The notes under the pieces are model-generated. The model saw only the letters and a program-made list of their open reading frames with translations. It was not told the DNA's origin and searched no databases. This document shows, in pieces, positions 24,258-36,554 of a DNA stretch of 64,000 bases. How positions within the stretch are numbered: position 1 is the first letter of the stretch; every line of letters starts with the position of its first letter. A program made the position numbers and the translations under genes. This stretch comes from Peronospora farinosa (taxonomy: Eukaryota > Oomycota > Peronosporomycetes > Peronosporales > Peronosporaceae), in contig CANTFK010000980.1 in assembly GCA_947646735.1 (NCBI GenBank), positions 372,001 through 436,000 on the forward strand, given 5' to 3'.

Positions 24258-24799
24258 TTTGTTTTCAGCTGAGAATTCAGAAAGAAGAAATGACAAGAAT
24301 TATCTATTCGTAAATGAATTGATTGGTTGTATGTGACATCATACTAAGACCAAGATATAAGGCATTCTTCTATTCTGATTGACTTACTAGATGCTACTTT
24401 CTACATTATGATTATAGTAGACCTTCTTATAATAATACTCCTTAACTAATGATAACTTTCCTTAAGTGCGAACTAATGCCAAGAAGTGATACTGTCTTAC
24501 CTACTTACGTGTCTAGTTGATACATACCTCAACCTTAATGGTCCAGCCTTCGCCTTCCTAATGCAAGTCACCCATGAATTCAACAGGCGCAATTGCACGT
24601 TCTTCGTAGATCACACCATAGACGTGTTTTCGCAGTGTAAACTTCGTGACAAAGGAATTCGCAAAACTGCATGCGGTATGCAGCTCAGTTCCCGCTTTGC
24701 CGCTGATTGTGCCGATTGAACATTTTATCGACACGACCAGCCAAACACTTGCCTCTCTTTCGACATCTTCACTTGGCAGTCCACATATCCTATCGTAGC
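24258..24799. other. Spacer between CRN-2 and Fab1-gamma with a short exon-like stretch
   Basis: Equivalent of 9973-10514. It is AT-rich near the CRN, with a minus-strand open stretch at about 24535-24799 beside the Fab1 stop that ends at a normal GTATGT donor. No partner exon was found. Confidence 0.4.
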
Positions 24800-27700
24800 T
24801 TAGTCTTCGATATCGTCATTGGTGCCGGACGAGATTGGAGTTACGGGCATAAAGTACCGGCGTATGGCGTCTTGAAATCGTTTTCCATAAAGACCTGGTT
24901 CAATGATTGTGGGAGAAGATTGTCCAGCAATCATACCGACAGACTTGCCAACACTCTCCACACGCTTTATTAAATCAAATTGACGTAGGTAGTCAACGAT
25001 ACCAACAGTCATTTCCGACGGGCTCTCCATCTGGTCTCCAGTATCGTCATGTGGATAGCTTAGCCCCACAACCATCGAGTAGTCCACGATGTTGATAGAG
25101 CAGAGAAATGCAGTATCATTCTTCACCGCTTTTAGTATCAAACGATGATCCTCTGCGAGTATGCCCAAAGGATGACCTTTGGTGAACTCTAAGAAGTTAC
25201 CATCAAGAAGAACACGGTTGCCATTTTGAAGAACTTCTGAGGTCGATTGTGGTCCAATAAATCGGTTCCGAAAATTTCCTTTGAGATCATAGGTTCGTGT
25301 AAGCTGCTTTTGGTAGAACACGTTTTCCATGACGCAGATGTAGTGTACCATCTTCTGCCCAGTATCTTTTCGGGTTGTGGTTGTCTGGTAGAGCCCAACG
25401 GTCTTTGACAATATGCTTGCCCGGCCGTCAAAGTAAATGCTTGCCATATATTTGAAGTACCCAGGAAGACAGCCCAGGAAGCTCTACCAAACACGTAGCA
25501 CCATCTAGTTAGCATTTGTTTATCCGGCCAATCTGATCAAGGTATACATACGCACCTGCATTTCAGTCGATGAAATGTGTTTAACAACAAAGCGGTCATC
25601 TAACGTTCGGTAAAACGAGGCACCCGATTTACCACCATTTGCGTCCCAGCTTGCCACATGAGATATTGAAAACACGTATCTCTGAAGACTACCATAGAAT
25701 AGTTCGCGCAAGACCTCAAACTAAGCACGAACATCAACGTTGTCAAGTCAGTTGTCACAGCAAACACACAGTTGATTTTGCTATGAACTTACCTGGAGCG
25801 GGAAGTACGCAACGGTTGATAGCTCCCAGCACGTGTTGGACAACATTGACGCTGATTTGCCTGAAAGGAGTGATAAGTGCAGCGGCATTTCCACTGTCAC
25901 AAATTTAAACGGCACGTTCAATGATGATTCGAGAGCGGCACGAGACCAGTTTGTGGACATCGCGCTTGCATCGTCCCGTTTTTGCTTTTGCAAACCAACT
26001 GACTCGACTGCTTCGTTATGAACACGTAGTTTCCATCCGTCCATCTCTTCTTCATACGAATCTGTCGATAAGGCGTAAGCAACGCTTGTAATTGGTTTTG
26101 CCTCGTCAACCAGGACCACTCGAGATTTTGAACGATGATGAAGACTCGGGTGGCCAGCAGTCAGTGCTTCAGGAAGGTCAATCGTGAAGTCATTTCCTGG
26201 TTCACTTCGTCCGAGAATGCGGTAAAGGTCCCACAAAGCTTCCTTCCATCCATTCCGCGGGCCCTACAGAAAAATAACACGACAGAAAATATGACAAAGA
26301 TGGCCATGTCAACTTTAAATACCTACTACGCACCTCTTTTCCATCTCCATTACTGTTGACAACGACAGGGAATGGTAATGATGGTCTCTTGAATAATTCA
26401 ATGCTAGCAATAGTTGTTGAAGATGCCAGCACCTTTTCCGTGCTCGATTCGGACTCAGAACTCAAAGCTCCATTACTTCGGTGTCGAGGCAGTTGCTCAG
26501 TATCTTTACTCCAGTCGGACTCTGTCGCAATGATGCTTGGCGCCAGGGCTGATTCTTCTACGACCCGTGAAGATGTAATGGGCGACAAAGAAATAGCAGG
26601 ATGAAACTTAATGCCTCGAAGAGTAAAAGACCCACTATTTGGAGATGGTGGAGCCGTATCCGTCGAAAGATGTTTCTTAATCAACTTGCGAAGGCGCAGC
26701 ATGCAGGCAACCCATTTGCATGCTAGTAAGTACAAAGCACGCTGAGTAACATCACATATTCCCAGCGCATGAGTAATATCACAAAGTTCCAAACTGTCCA
26801 CTGGTTTCTCACCAATTCGCGCCATTTGGTGGGAAAAAATGGCGTCACCGCTTTTTACCATTTTAGAAATGCACATGACTTCAAGGATGATACGAGCGTG
26901 GTAACCCTTATCCGTACGTTCAAAAGCTTCCACTGCCTGATTGATTCCCTGGACTTTCTCCGTAAAAGTACTAATAAGTGACCTCAGGAGCCCTTTTAAG
27001 ATTTCAAGACGAGCCGTAACTTCCTTCTTCAAAACCGCCTGCTCCATTTTGATACATAACTGACGATGGTCATTGCTGCGCTTCAACTCTGAATGGCTAA
27101 GACGAAGCGAGACCTGCTTTGAGAAATCAAAGCGTGCCACGGACTTACCAATATTCAAGAAAAGCACGTGTGACTCCATCGAGACGTGCGTACACGTTGT
27201 GCTTGATGAATTCGGTAGCACAGATCGTTCTGCTTCCGAAAAGAGGACTTCCAAGAATCTGGCAAACGAGTACTTGTAAATGTACTTTTCCAACGGCATA
27301 AAAGGTGTAATCACACCATTACATCCACGACACCATCGCCAAAATATCACTGTAGGATATCCGTTCTCCACCGATATCACAGTTTCGTCATCATTCCCGG
27401 ATGTATGAAGAACGGATTCTGGCGTCATTATCGCACGCATGTTGGTGTTTCTTTCGAAACGCATTGTTAGTGAGAGCTCGCTCATCGAGCAGAACGATTT
27501 ATCCGTGCCCCCAACGTCGCTCACATTACTTACTGACAACGATAACGGCTGTTTGTTTTGGTCCGGCAGTTCTTCGAATGAAATTGTTATCGTTCCCATC
27601 CGGCAACTAAACGAATGGACGTGATCTGCCATTAAATAGTTGCATTTGACACTCTACAAGAACGTATCAGCATAACAAATCACAAGTTACAGTCAGTCGC

Positions 27701-30301
27701 TCAAGCGTAAACGTATGAATATATCGCCAACACAATTACGTTTGCATTTTAGGGAGAGGGCTGCCAATTCTTGGTTAAGAAAGTTGCCAAACGATACATC
27801 GTCATCCGAGCAGGCAGTAATGCGAAGACGCTTGGCTTCGGCACATTGATGGTAATGAGGGTTCAGAGATCCAGGATCACGAACACGTAAAGTGGATGTT
27901 GTACACCAGGTAGTACGTTGCTCATCAGTAAGCGCTGCATTTTTGCTGAATGACATATCATTGTTCAAGTTAAGATCGGATAGAACGTGAGCCTCTAAAA
28001 GCAATTGATATGTCATCGATAGCACGGCTCGGGTCAGCTGCTTTAGTAGACGTAATGTCTGCTTTGATGGCCCAGTAATTAACACTGTGCAACCGTTTAG
28101 CGGATCACATCCGTCTAAGTACAGGTAAGTGTCCGTTCGCAAACGGCTTGGAATCGCAGGTGCTTTCAGGAACACACCTGCAGGTGCCTGCGATGATTTT
28201 TTTTCGTTGGTAACAACCCCGGTTCCGGAACTACAGGGATCGACCTCTCCGTGAATGAACGGCAGCTGCCGATGACTTGTGCAGGATCCGCTTTATCCAC
28301 ATGATCTACGGATGTTAAGACCTCAGCTCCAGTATGGCGAGCAATTCGGTGTAATAATTCACTCTTGACATTAAGCACGATCGATACCCAGCGTTCACAT
28401 AACAGCTCTTGAGCATGCCTTGACACAGTTTTTTCCACAAAAATCACATCGGGCTCTAATGCCGATATCTTTTCTACCAAAATGGCCATGTAATTTTTTT
28501 CTTGCTCCATCAACGAGTCTAATGAGCTCATTCGCCCAATGCCATTCGAGCGATCGGTACTTATTCCACAAGCAAACAGCAAGATACGAGGGTTTTCGAC
28601 TTGGCGCGCCATTTGCTTGTGGCTTAAGTGCTTGCGACACACAGTGCCAGCGAGCCATTTGAAACTGTAGCTCGGCTCCTTCTTGTTTGTCTGCACAGTC
28701 GCTCCGACTGCAATGCTTTTCACTTTCACGAGATGTGCGTAGTTGAAACCACTAATAGTGCGAAAATTCATACTGAAAAGCAAATGTCCCGTCACAACAA
28801 ATGCAATGTCTTCCAAGGTTTTCACCAAATAATCCAGACCAATGAATTCAGACTCTGGCAAACTATTCGCGACGGATGATGCAAAATGCTGAATGCCGTC
28901 ACGAATTTGCTTGTGAGCCCTTTGCTACATTGCAAACGTCAAGATAGTCATCAGCAATGGTTACTGTCATCAATTTTTCGCTTCCTTACCATATGTTTAT
29001 CTAACGCGATGTCTCGCTGTGTGTAAAGGTTATTACCGTTACGGGTATTGATTTCCCTCGCCGTCTTTTTCGAAACAGTTGAGACCTCGTTGTCAGCCGA
29101 AACATTCTTTACCCAATTGTGAAAAGCCAACACTTCTGTGTCCAGTCTACCATTTTCGATTGCACCCAGCAATTCTGCGCTAGAATGTCGTATTCTAGTT
29201 CGTACTTGTGGGCGGAAATTCCGGCGAGTATCGACGTTATCAGATTCCTCACATAAATCGATAGGCTCGGTTGTAAGGCATGCTACGTCCGTCAGTTGAT
29301 CCAAGTCTGTAACATCACTTATGTTTGAGTCGATAGGTGACAATGACAACATCGGTTCCTCGATCGGATCAGCCGATGGGCCAAGTATAAGAGGCGACGG
29401 CTTTGCAGAGCCAACTTCCCCACTCAACCGTCATGACAAACGGTCAAACCGACCAGACAAAGAATTTCTCGACGTCTCATTTCCATCCAAACTTTCGCTC
29501 GAGTAAAGTCTTTGTTCGTTTTCATCTATCTTCTTCTTCCCACCAGCTGCGTCTGCAAATTGGAAGCAGAACTTACACACTCGAACGATACCTGGAAACC
29601 TGTGAGGTGTACCATCAATAAAGTGGTTGCTGCACTCGTGACAAAAGATTTGCCCGCACAGTCGGCAATGGTGACGACGTCGGAAGAGAGAGAATGCTGC
29701 AGAGCAGTCATAGCATACCTGTGTAGACACAAGCGAGAAACCATCAAATCAAGTTCAAACATACCATAATAAGTAGCAGTTGTTACTCTCAAACAGTCTC
29801 ACCTTGCAGAGGTGGTCCGGCATCCAATACTGATTGCCAGTTGACATAGGAGGAGGACGTATCTTGACTGGAGACGCTAAGCAATACCAGATTACGTTTA
29901 TAAGTTTGTCATGATAATAAACAAAACTGAATCGATTGCAATATACCAGCAACAGTTTGAGCATCGTCCCCATTCTCCGCATCATCATTCGATGCCTTTT
30001 AACCCAATTGTGACCCCAAAAAAGCACCAAATATTGTGAATTATTGCTGCAGCAACTAATAACTTGCTGTCTTTACAGCAAGAGTATCATCACCATATAA
30101 ATCAAAGGCTCACCTGGAATGTAGAGGCCAAGAATCCGGGCATTGGGAACGTTGTCAAGCTAGAGAAGGACCAAATAGAATGGGAAGATCCGTTTTTACA
30201 AATAAATTCCAGGAGAAAACTCTCTAAACTTCGTACCGCGACGGATCTCTGTCTAGATGTTGGTGTGGCATTGACTGTACGTGTCGTTCTTCGTCTTCCA
30301 T
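24800..30301 (-). pseudogene. Fab1/PIKfyve-type FYVE lipid kinase, multiply broken (copy gamma)
   Basis: Start ATG at 30301-30299, stop at 24800, with the same domain order as the other copies. Lesions: an in-frame stop after the FYVE finger (plus strand TCA at 29431-29433, where other copies code Arg); an A/T run of eight at 28197-28204 versus six in copy D, shifting the frame in the chaperonin-like exon; and loss of the GT donor at the end of that exon (about 27735-27746, three bases shorter). The kinase exon is open, but its DLKGS motif reads KGNFRNR here. The gene has no COG2 partner, because the duplication ends in their shared promoter. Confidence 0.88.
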
Positions 30302-30412
30302 TTTGTATGACGACAGGAGAAGGAGTTTGATGCACGGTCAATGCCTCTACTCGTAAATTTGGGAACTTCATGCACCATACTTGGGTACGTTTTGCTTTAA
30401 AAAAGAGAACTC
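28528..30412. repeat. Segmental duplication, truncated direct copy C
   Basis: Third direct copy. It contains only the 5' part of Fab1 and the start of the Fab1/COG2 intergenic region. Similarity weakens from about 30330 and ends near 30412, about 20-40 bases before the expected COG2 start codon. Unrelated single-copy sequence follows. Confidence 0.9.
30302..30412. promoter_or_regulatory. Truncated and diverged Fab1/COG2 promoter (copy C)
   Basis: Matches the first three quarters of the divergent promoter but with many more differences than the neighbouring Fab1 exons show. Similarity then stops, so the COG2 side is lost. Confidence 0.6.
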
Positions 30413-30757
30413 CAATTCTTGGTTAAGGATATGCTGATCGGAGGAAAAGAACACAACCCGCGCTTCCAGAAGAAGATATCGGACACTTCGGCTTTGTTTT
30501 GTACCCTGAAATACAGGCCGTGCCGGGGTAGCTTTTTCGTAGCTTTAGCCCGTTCAAAAATGATAATCGCTTGCCATCACACTCCTACGCAAGACCGCAC
30601 ATAGTACAACTCGGGAAGGATAAAGCATTTATCCATGTACTTGGACGAAAAAAACAAGTATGTAAAGGTCCATTTTTCGTGATTAGTGCGCCATGCAGCA
30701 ACTTCTGCAAAGCAGATGCTATGGCGGGTTGGTACTGCTAGTTGAGTGAGTTTTCTA
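30413..30757. other. Unique sequence after the array end
   Basis: Start of the single-copy region. A plus-strand open stretch at 30419-30604 and a second frame through about 30730 look faintly coding but need frame changes. No family was recognised. It may be the remains of a gene cut by the array boundary. Confidence 0.3.
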
Positions 30758-31960
30758 TTACAAAGCCAAATTGGCAAGCATGATCACGACAAGCGTCGAG
30801 ATGAACACAAGCAGCTTGGAAGACTGCATAAACGTAGCGTCATCGGTCGCACATGTCGAACAATCAAAGGTGGCATCGATGCCCACGTCGCAAAGCGAGC
30901 ACGACGGACTGCACGTGGGACAAAAGCAGGCTGACGATCCGTTGGCCAAGACCTGGCAAGCGCCAATACCACAGTCCGTACGGGTTGTACATGAATCCTC
31001 AGTCGCACCGCACGTGTCTCCGGTAAATCCAGGGCCACAGATGCACTTGCCAGTCTCAGTGTTGCAAGTGTTTCCATTTTGGCACGCAAGGTCATTCGTG
31101 CAGAGAGTGCAGCGCTGGTTCGGCTTGCCCTTCTTGCCCTTGTAATCTTTACCGTTGAACCCTGCCTTGCATACGCATTCACCATTCACGCAGTCACCGC
31201 CCGTGCCACAGTCAACATCACACGCGTTCGAAACCTCCTTCTCGCACTTTTCACCCTCAAATCCAGCGTAGCACGCGCAGGAACGTTTCGTGATCTTCTC
31301 CTTGTTCTTGTATGTGCAAGTGCCGTGGTAAGTGCATACCTCCTTTGAGTTAGGTGCCTGACACTCCTTCGGTTCGCACGTACTGGGATCGGCAGCCTTG
31401 TTGGGGCAGTCAGAAACGTCCAAGCAGATAAATTGGCCGCTCACTGCCTCTCCGCCAACCGTAGCGGAGAACATAGCACTAGCTTTGCTAGTAGTCGAGG
31501 TGCCCTTCTTGTCCTCATCCTCGTCGTCGGTGGCGGTCGACGAGACGGGATCCTTTGCACTTGATGACGCGGTTTCATCCACCGTCTTTTTGTTGCTGGT
31601 CGACCCTGAAGAGGGGTCTGTAGCTAAGCTCATAAGGCGACGACGACCCAAGTCCGAGCCACTCGAGGGTAAATCGAGATTCTCCTTCGATACGAACACA
31701 CAGTGTGCATTCAGGTAGCCAATGTCGGCACTCTGAAATGATGGACATAGACCGGGCTGGGCGCCACGGCAGGCTGGACGCTTTGCAGTGTTGGGTGTGC
31801 ACTTGGACACGACATCGCCGTAGTTATTAACCGAGATACAAACTGTACCCGGAAACTTCTTAGCACAGTACGAGTCCGAGTCGCAAAAGTACGCGGGGTC
31901 GTCTTTTGCAGCCTCAATCAATGCCAGGGCAGCGGCAAACGCAATCAACACACACTTCAT
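30758..31960 (-). CDS. Secreted EGF-like cysteine-rich protein
   Basis: Protein of 400 residues; the start chosen is the ATG at 31960 because it opens a clear signal peptide (MKCVLIAFAAALALIEA). A longer in-frame start exists upstream but would bury that signal. The middle is low-complexity Ser/Thr/Asp-rich (about residues 110-175). The C-terminal half has several EGF-like modules with spacing such as CxCxxGFxGxxC (CACYAGFEGEKC, CICGPGFTGDTC). The last 20 residues are hydrophobic, ending at the stop, which fits a GPI-anchor signal. EGF-like surface proteins are common in oomycetes. The gene is a single exon. A cell-surface or adhesion role is inference only. Confidence 0.85.
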   Translation of the reverse strand: MKCVLIAFAAALALIEAAKDDPAYFCDSDSYCAKKFPGTVCISVNNYGDVVSKCTPNTAKRPACRGAQPGLCPSFQSADIGYLNAHCVFVSKENLDLPSSGSDLGRRRLMSLATDPSSGSTSNKKTVDETASSSAKDPVSSTATDDEDEDKKGTSTTSKASAMFSATVGGEAVSGQFICLDVSDCPNKAADPSTCEPKECQAPNSKEVCTYHGTCTYKNKEKITKRSCACYAGFEGEKCEKEVSNACDVDCGTGGDCVNGECVCKAGFNGKDYKGKKGKPNQRCTLCTNDLACQNGNTCNTETGKCICGPGFTGDTCGATEDSCTTRTDCGIGACQVLANGSSACFCPTCSPSCSLCDVGIDATFDCSTCATDDATFMQSSKLLVFISTLVVIMLANLAL

Positions 31961-32068
31961 AAAGGCGATCAAATGAGGGAGTCTTCTTGTCGGGTGGTAA
32001 AATAGAAAATGTTTCGCTACGGTACCTTGGCAGCAAATCACAGGAAACAGCAGTATTCCGCAAACCAC

Positions 32069-32648
32069 ACGAGATTATGCGGTCAAGCTCGACCCGATTA
32101 TTCCGCAGACCTCATATATATATATATAATGTCTCATATGATATCAAGAATTACAAATTAGTATTCCCTATCCTCGGCTAGAGAAAGACGCATTGCGACG
32201 GTAAAACGCTCGACGTCAGACCTCGCCAGCCGCTTGCACTTGGCGAGTCATCCCACACTCGAATTGTTGACCAGATTAAAGATTGATGCATAGGGACGTG
32301 TTTCAGGTTACAGTAGAACTAATGATACTGCCTTAACTGATAACCTGTATAAGCTGCAAACAATCTTCAGTCCCGAGAAAGTCCATATAGTTGGTGTAGC
32401 GCTGGCTTAATTGATAGCCTTTGTTAGCTGATAAAATCTATCGGGTTTGAGGACATTAGCTTAGACAGGTTCTACTGTATATCAAAATCGTCAATCGAGA
32501 TCAGATGCAATTTGATGTAATTTAAAACGCATAGCATGTAAGATTTTTGGATACTTTTCAGTCACTTATAACGGCTACTTCTAGTAAATTGCATGATTGG
32601 CTGAAATAGCAGCTGCATCATAAACGACAAATTGAGTGTGACAACGAT
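32069..32648. other. Intergenic region with an AT microsatellite
   Basis: Between the divergent EGF-like gene and the CCDC25 gene. It contains a short TA repeat at about 32114-32128 and otherwise unremarkable AT-rich sequence. No coding frame is supported. Confidence 0.5.
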
Positions 32649-33876
32649 ATGGTGTTCTACTTCACGTCTTCTGGTGAGGAAGAGCACTTCTTTCTTTGAT
32701 TTTTCTGATAATGTCACGCACAAAATCTTTGCATAGAGGGACATACTATTTATATGGGCAAAGACAAGTTCGAGAACGAGGACCTCATTCGTTACGGCTT
32801 CCTCGAGGATATTTGGTGAGCAGGCTTTGCGAATTGTATCATTATAAATGCCCCGGCACTTTTTTTTTAATAAATTCAACGACAGGTTCCATGTCAACGA
32901 CTTGTCGTCTGCACATGTCTACCTTCGGCTTCCATTGGTCAGTCAGGAATGGAGTCGCATTATGTATAGTTTTGCATCGTTGCTCAATGTCTCCGTTTGT
33001 TTGTGAGCCAGGGCCAAACCAAAGTGGACGATGTTTCCGAGACGTGTCTAGAGGAATGCGCTCAGCTGGTCAAGGTGTGTCGGATGCAAATTTTGGTGCT
33101 ACCAAAAGTGGTCATCGCTCACTTCAGCATTGTAGGAAAACTCGATTGAAGGAAACAAGAAAAAGAGCATCAGTGTTGTACGAAGCAGTATTGCTTGTGG
33201 CCTTGTGGAATGTACCACTCTAATCTGTTTATTGTAATGGTGTTATTGTAATTTGACGCATAGTGCTACACAAGATGGCGGAATCTGAAGAAGACGCCCT
33301 CAATGGAGGTTGGTCAAGTAGGCTTCAACCACCCTGAGCGAGTAAGTGTTGGTGATTCTAGTGACTTCTATATAGAAGCATTATATGCGCACGTATCCTG
33401 ACAATACGACGGCGTTCATTGTAGGTTCGGTATTATAAAGTCGAAGAGAAGAACAAGGATATTGTCAAGCGGCTCAACAAAACGAAGCAGGAGTTGTATC
33501 CTGACTTGGAAGGTGTCGCTGTATTGGGATGTATAGAGGGTGCATTTAATCCGTCTTTATAACACTCTCGCACTGAACAGAAGAGCGTTGGCAGCGTGAG
33601 CTACTGTACAAGGCAGAGCGCAAAAAGCAGCGTCTGCAGCTGGAAGTGGAGCAGCGCAAAGCAAAACAGAGGTTCAAGCAGCAGAAGGAGCTACGCAGCT
33701 ACTCGTACGATTTCAAACGCTGGCATAATCTAGCACTCAACTGATCTGACCTTCACACCATGTTATTTTTGAACTTCAGGTCTTTGATGTTGAGAGACAA
33801 TATCGACGCAGGTGAGAAGCTGACAGCTGCCGCGGATCTCAGCAGTGTCAACGCTTACGAAGAGGACTTTATGTAA
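32649..33876 (+). CDS. CCDC25: CCDC25 family protein (NFACT-R domain)
   Basis: Seven or more short exons can be joined in phase. Exon 1 MVFYFTSS ends at GTGAGG. Exon 2 reads [16 protein letters not shown] and ends in W split by the intron. Exon 3 has [15 protein letters not shown], and exon 4 [17 protein letters not shown]. Exon 5 has [12 protein letters not shown], exon 6 [20 protein letters not shown], and exon 7 [19 protein letters not shown]. Then come a charged coiled coil and a last exon ending in EEDFM before TAA at 33874. This order matches animal and plant CCDC25, which carries an NFACT-R (DUF814) domain; human CCDC25 is a membrane DNA sensor. The role in oomycetes is not established. 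Confidence 0.9.
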
Positions 33877-33997
33877 TAATTGAAAAGTCGACGGACATTT
33901 TGCACTAAAGCTGTCTATTTTTCAACAATAAATTTTATTTTAACAAATACGTTATGTCGGTCACATCATTATTGCAGTGACCTAAAAGCCCACGGAA

Positions 33998-36554
33998 ATG
34001 ACAGCAGAGATTACAGGCGTAAGCGTGCCCATGGCAGTCAATGACACTGCAGCAGTTGAGGAAAAGATCGCGCAGTGCTTACAGATGCTTGCAGGTAAAA
34101 CGGATGAGCACAAGTTTGCCGGTCTGCTCATGATCACAAAGCTGGGAGACCTGCCCGCCGAGCAGTCTCATCAGGTTCGACGAGAAGTGCTCGCGACCGT
34201 CGGTGTGAGCTTTTGTATGCGCCTCTTGTACACTAGAGGTATGTCTACAGTTTATATAATATCTGATATTAATGACACGACGCTGAGAGTGCTCGTCTTC
34301 ACCTAATTATGGCGTTATCACCTCTTTTTTTTGGTGTTGCAGGCCCCGATGACGTTGAGACGCTCTCATCCTTTCAGAGCCTTGGGATGAATTTAATAGC
34401 GAGGTACCGTGCAATTTGATTCAAATTATTGTCGATGTATCGCTCGACGGTGCTGACTAATGTGCTGCGATGTGTATTGAACAATTGGTAGCTTCTGCGC
34501 GGATCCGAGTGTGGCTACACAATTTGCACAGGAAAAGCTTGTGCGATTTCTTTTGGAGCAGCTGGTGTCGCAGTCGATGCCGTATGACTCTTCTTTGGAC
34601 TGTGTTCGTATTCTAACAGGCATTGGGCAGACTGAAAAGGGCCAAAAGGTGCGACTGTCCGATCATTAATTAGAAGCTCTGCATGTGAGTGGTGCCTAAA
34701 AGGTCTCCCTGTGCTCTTGCTTAGGTCATGATCCACGAGAGCGTTCTTGGACGTCTTTTTAGTACGATGAAGAAGCTGAGCCGGTTGCGCTCAAATCAAG
34801 ACCTAATTGCAGAGTGCAAGTCAGCAGAGCACGAAGAGCAATTAGACGCGCTTTTGGAAAAGCTTTGGGAGGTTGTCGATGGAATGGCTAGTAAGCCTCA
34901 ACTTTGGGCGCGTATTCCCAGCTATGACTTTGAGTTTATATGCTCCAACTTTTCTCATGTACGGGGGGACACTGCTATTCAAGTGCTGTCTATCTTGAAC
35001 AGCTACATGAGGTTGATCGAGATTGGCGACGCCTCGATGGAGCTTCTCAGCTCCCGGTGCCTGTCTGATATTCGGACAGGTGTACTACGTTTTCTACGCA
35101 CAAAGTGGCCCCATCAGGAACGAAACAAATGCTTGCGACTTATCTTCCAGCTAATGCAGCACTCGGGTACAGCGTGGATGCTTCCGGGCACTACCCTTCG
35201 CAGCCAAGCTCCACCTGAGGAAGTGTCCGGTGGCAAATTTATTCTGTTCCTACTGAAACTTGTGTCTATTGAGGTGCGTATTCGTTGCATCTTTGCTTGT
35301 TGACTAAGTTGTTTTCTGAAGCGTATATTGCTTGACTTCATGCAGATTAAGATCATGCTGGATGAGGTAGAGCTCTCGCTAGTTCAAATCGATGAGACCA
35401 AGGTAGAGAATGTCGAGGAGGCGAAGAGACGTACAAAGGAGATTGAACGCGTACTCGCAATATTGCCCATTTGCTACGGCGTCGTGGAAATGGTTATCAG
35501 CGGTCTAGTTTCTAACTACGAGAGCGAGCTCGTGCTTCCTTACGACATCCTGCTGGAGATGAAGGGTGCTTTTAATCAGATATTCGTGGTGGTACTCGAG
35601 TTGCTAACGCTGGTTCGCGACTACGTTCAAACTCATCGCTATCGTGAGCTCCGTGAGTCGCACGCAGAATCGGTTTATCATCTGGATGCTGTAATCTGCG
35701 CTAGTGTGCGTGTTGTGAGTGCTTGGATCGCTGAGGATTCCGATACAAGTGTGGATATGGTGATTCAGTTGGTTCCGTTCATGGTGTGCTACAAACCATT
35801 GCTGGCCTGGGTCGCAGAAGATGGAGCCCAGCCTTTACAATCTGGCAGCAATCAGTTTGTCGATTCAGACGACGAGATCGACTCGGACGATGAAGTGGAT
35901 GCTGTTTCTCAAATGATGCAGAACGCTGCCGTAATCCACAAGACAGACAGTAGTATCGACCAACTGCACTTCCTGCTACCAGGCTTACTTCAGCTCAGTG
36001 CGTTGCCAGATGGCGCCTCCATCATGTCGGAAAATGTTGATGTTCTGCGGCGTTTGATGCAGTTTTGCTGCATTATATGTGCTGACATTGCCGATGGAAA
36101 TACTGAATTTGCCAACGTGTCAACTCTGACGCTATGCCTTGGTATTTTGATCAATCTCATTCTAATTCGTGGCGGAAACGAAAGCACCGGGGCGTCGCAG
36201 ACGTCAGGTGTACCAAACGCTTCTGAGTGGTTTCGTGCATTAACGTTCCTACTGCCTGTTGCGTGTGCCAGTGGCTCCCGGTTAATGGCCGACAAGAACC
36301 TTACAGCAGAAAATCGAGGTGAAGACGACCGCTATGTGATGCTGCTGCATGTCGTCTGTGTGGTGATGTTCATTGCGAGCCACTTTCAAGATAAGAAGAA
36401 CCACCCGTGCCGCTTACCGGCTACCATCGCAAGCCTTATCACGCCATTTAATCACATCGCTGACTGGATTGTGGAACACCCCCTGACGCAAAGGCCGAGT
36501 CAACAGCTGATCTATTTGAGCTCATGCGAGTGTTATCGATACGGTCGATTCTAA
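33998..36554 (+). CDS. Neurochondrin-like protein
   Basis: A long alpha-helical protein of the neurochondrin family, recognised by the N-terminus (CLQMLAGKTDEHKFAGLLMITKL) and general helical repeat pattern. Exons: 33998-34237 region; 34344-34403; 34492-34650 region; from 34726 (VMIHESVL) to about 35271; and from 35346 (IKIMLDEVEL) onward. The last frame ends at 36552 as read. However, a frame one base away stays open past a five-C run at 36479-36483 and gives a more helical, family-like continuation (ADLFELMRVLSI). The annotated end is therefore doubtful. Plant and animal neurochondrins act in signalling and trafficking; the function here is unknown. Confidence 0.75.

Larger units (their letters stand above)
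14243..28527. repeat. Segmental duplication, direct copy B
   Basis: Second direct copy with the same gene order as copy A. Long stretches of several hundred bases match copy A with only isolated substitutions. The main exceptions are the CRN gene and the degraded patch of COG2 in copy A. The joint between truncated COG2 and the captured fragment is at 18133/18134. Confidence 0.95.

Noticed and set aside
31630..31660. Possible RXLR-type motif in the EGF-like protein (GRRRLM)
   Set aside because: The motif is not R-x-L-R, is not followed by a dEER, and sits over 90 residues after the signal peptide within low-complexity sequence.
32114..32128. TA repeat as a TATA box for the EGF-like gene
   Set aside because: It is about 150 bases from the start codon, and a simple microsatellite is enough to explain it.
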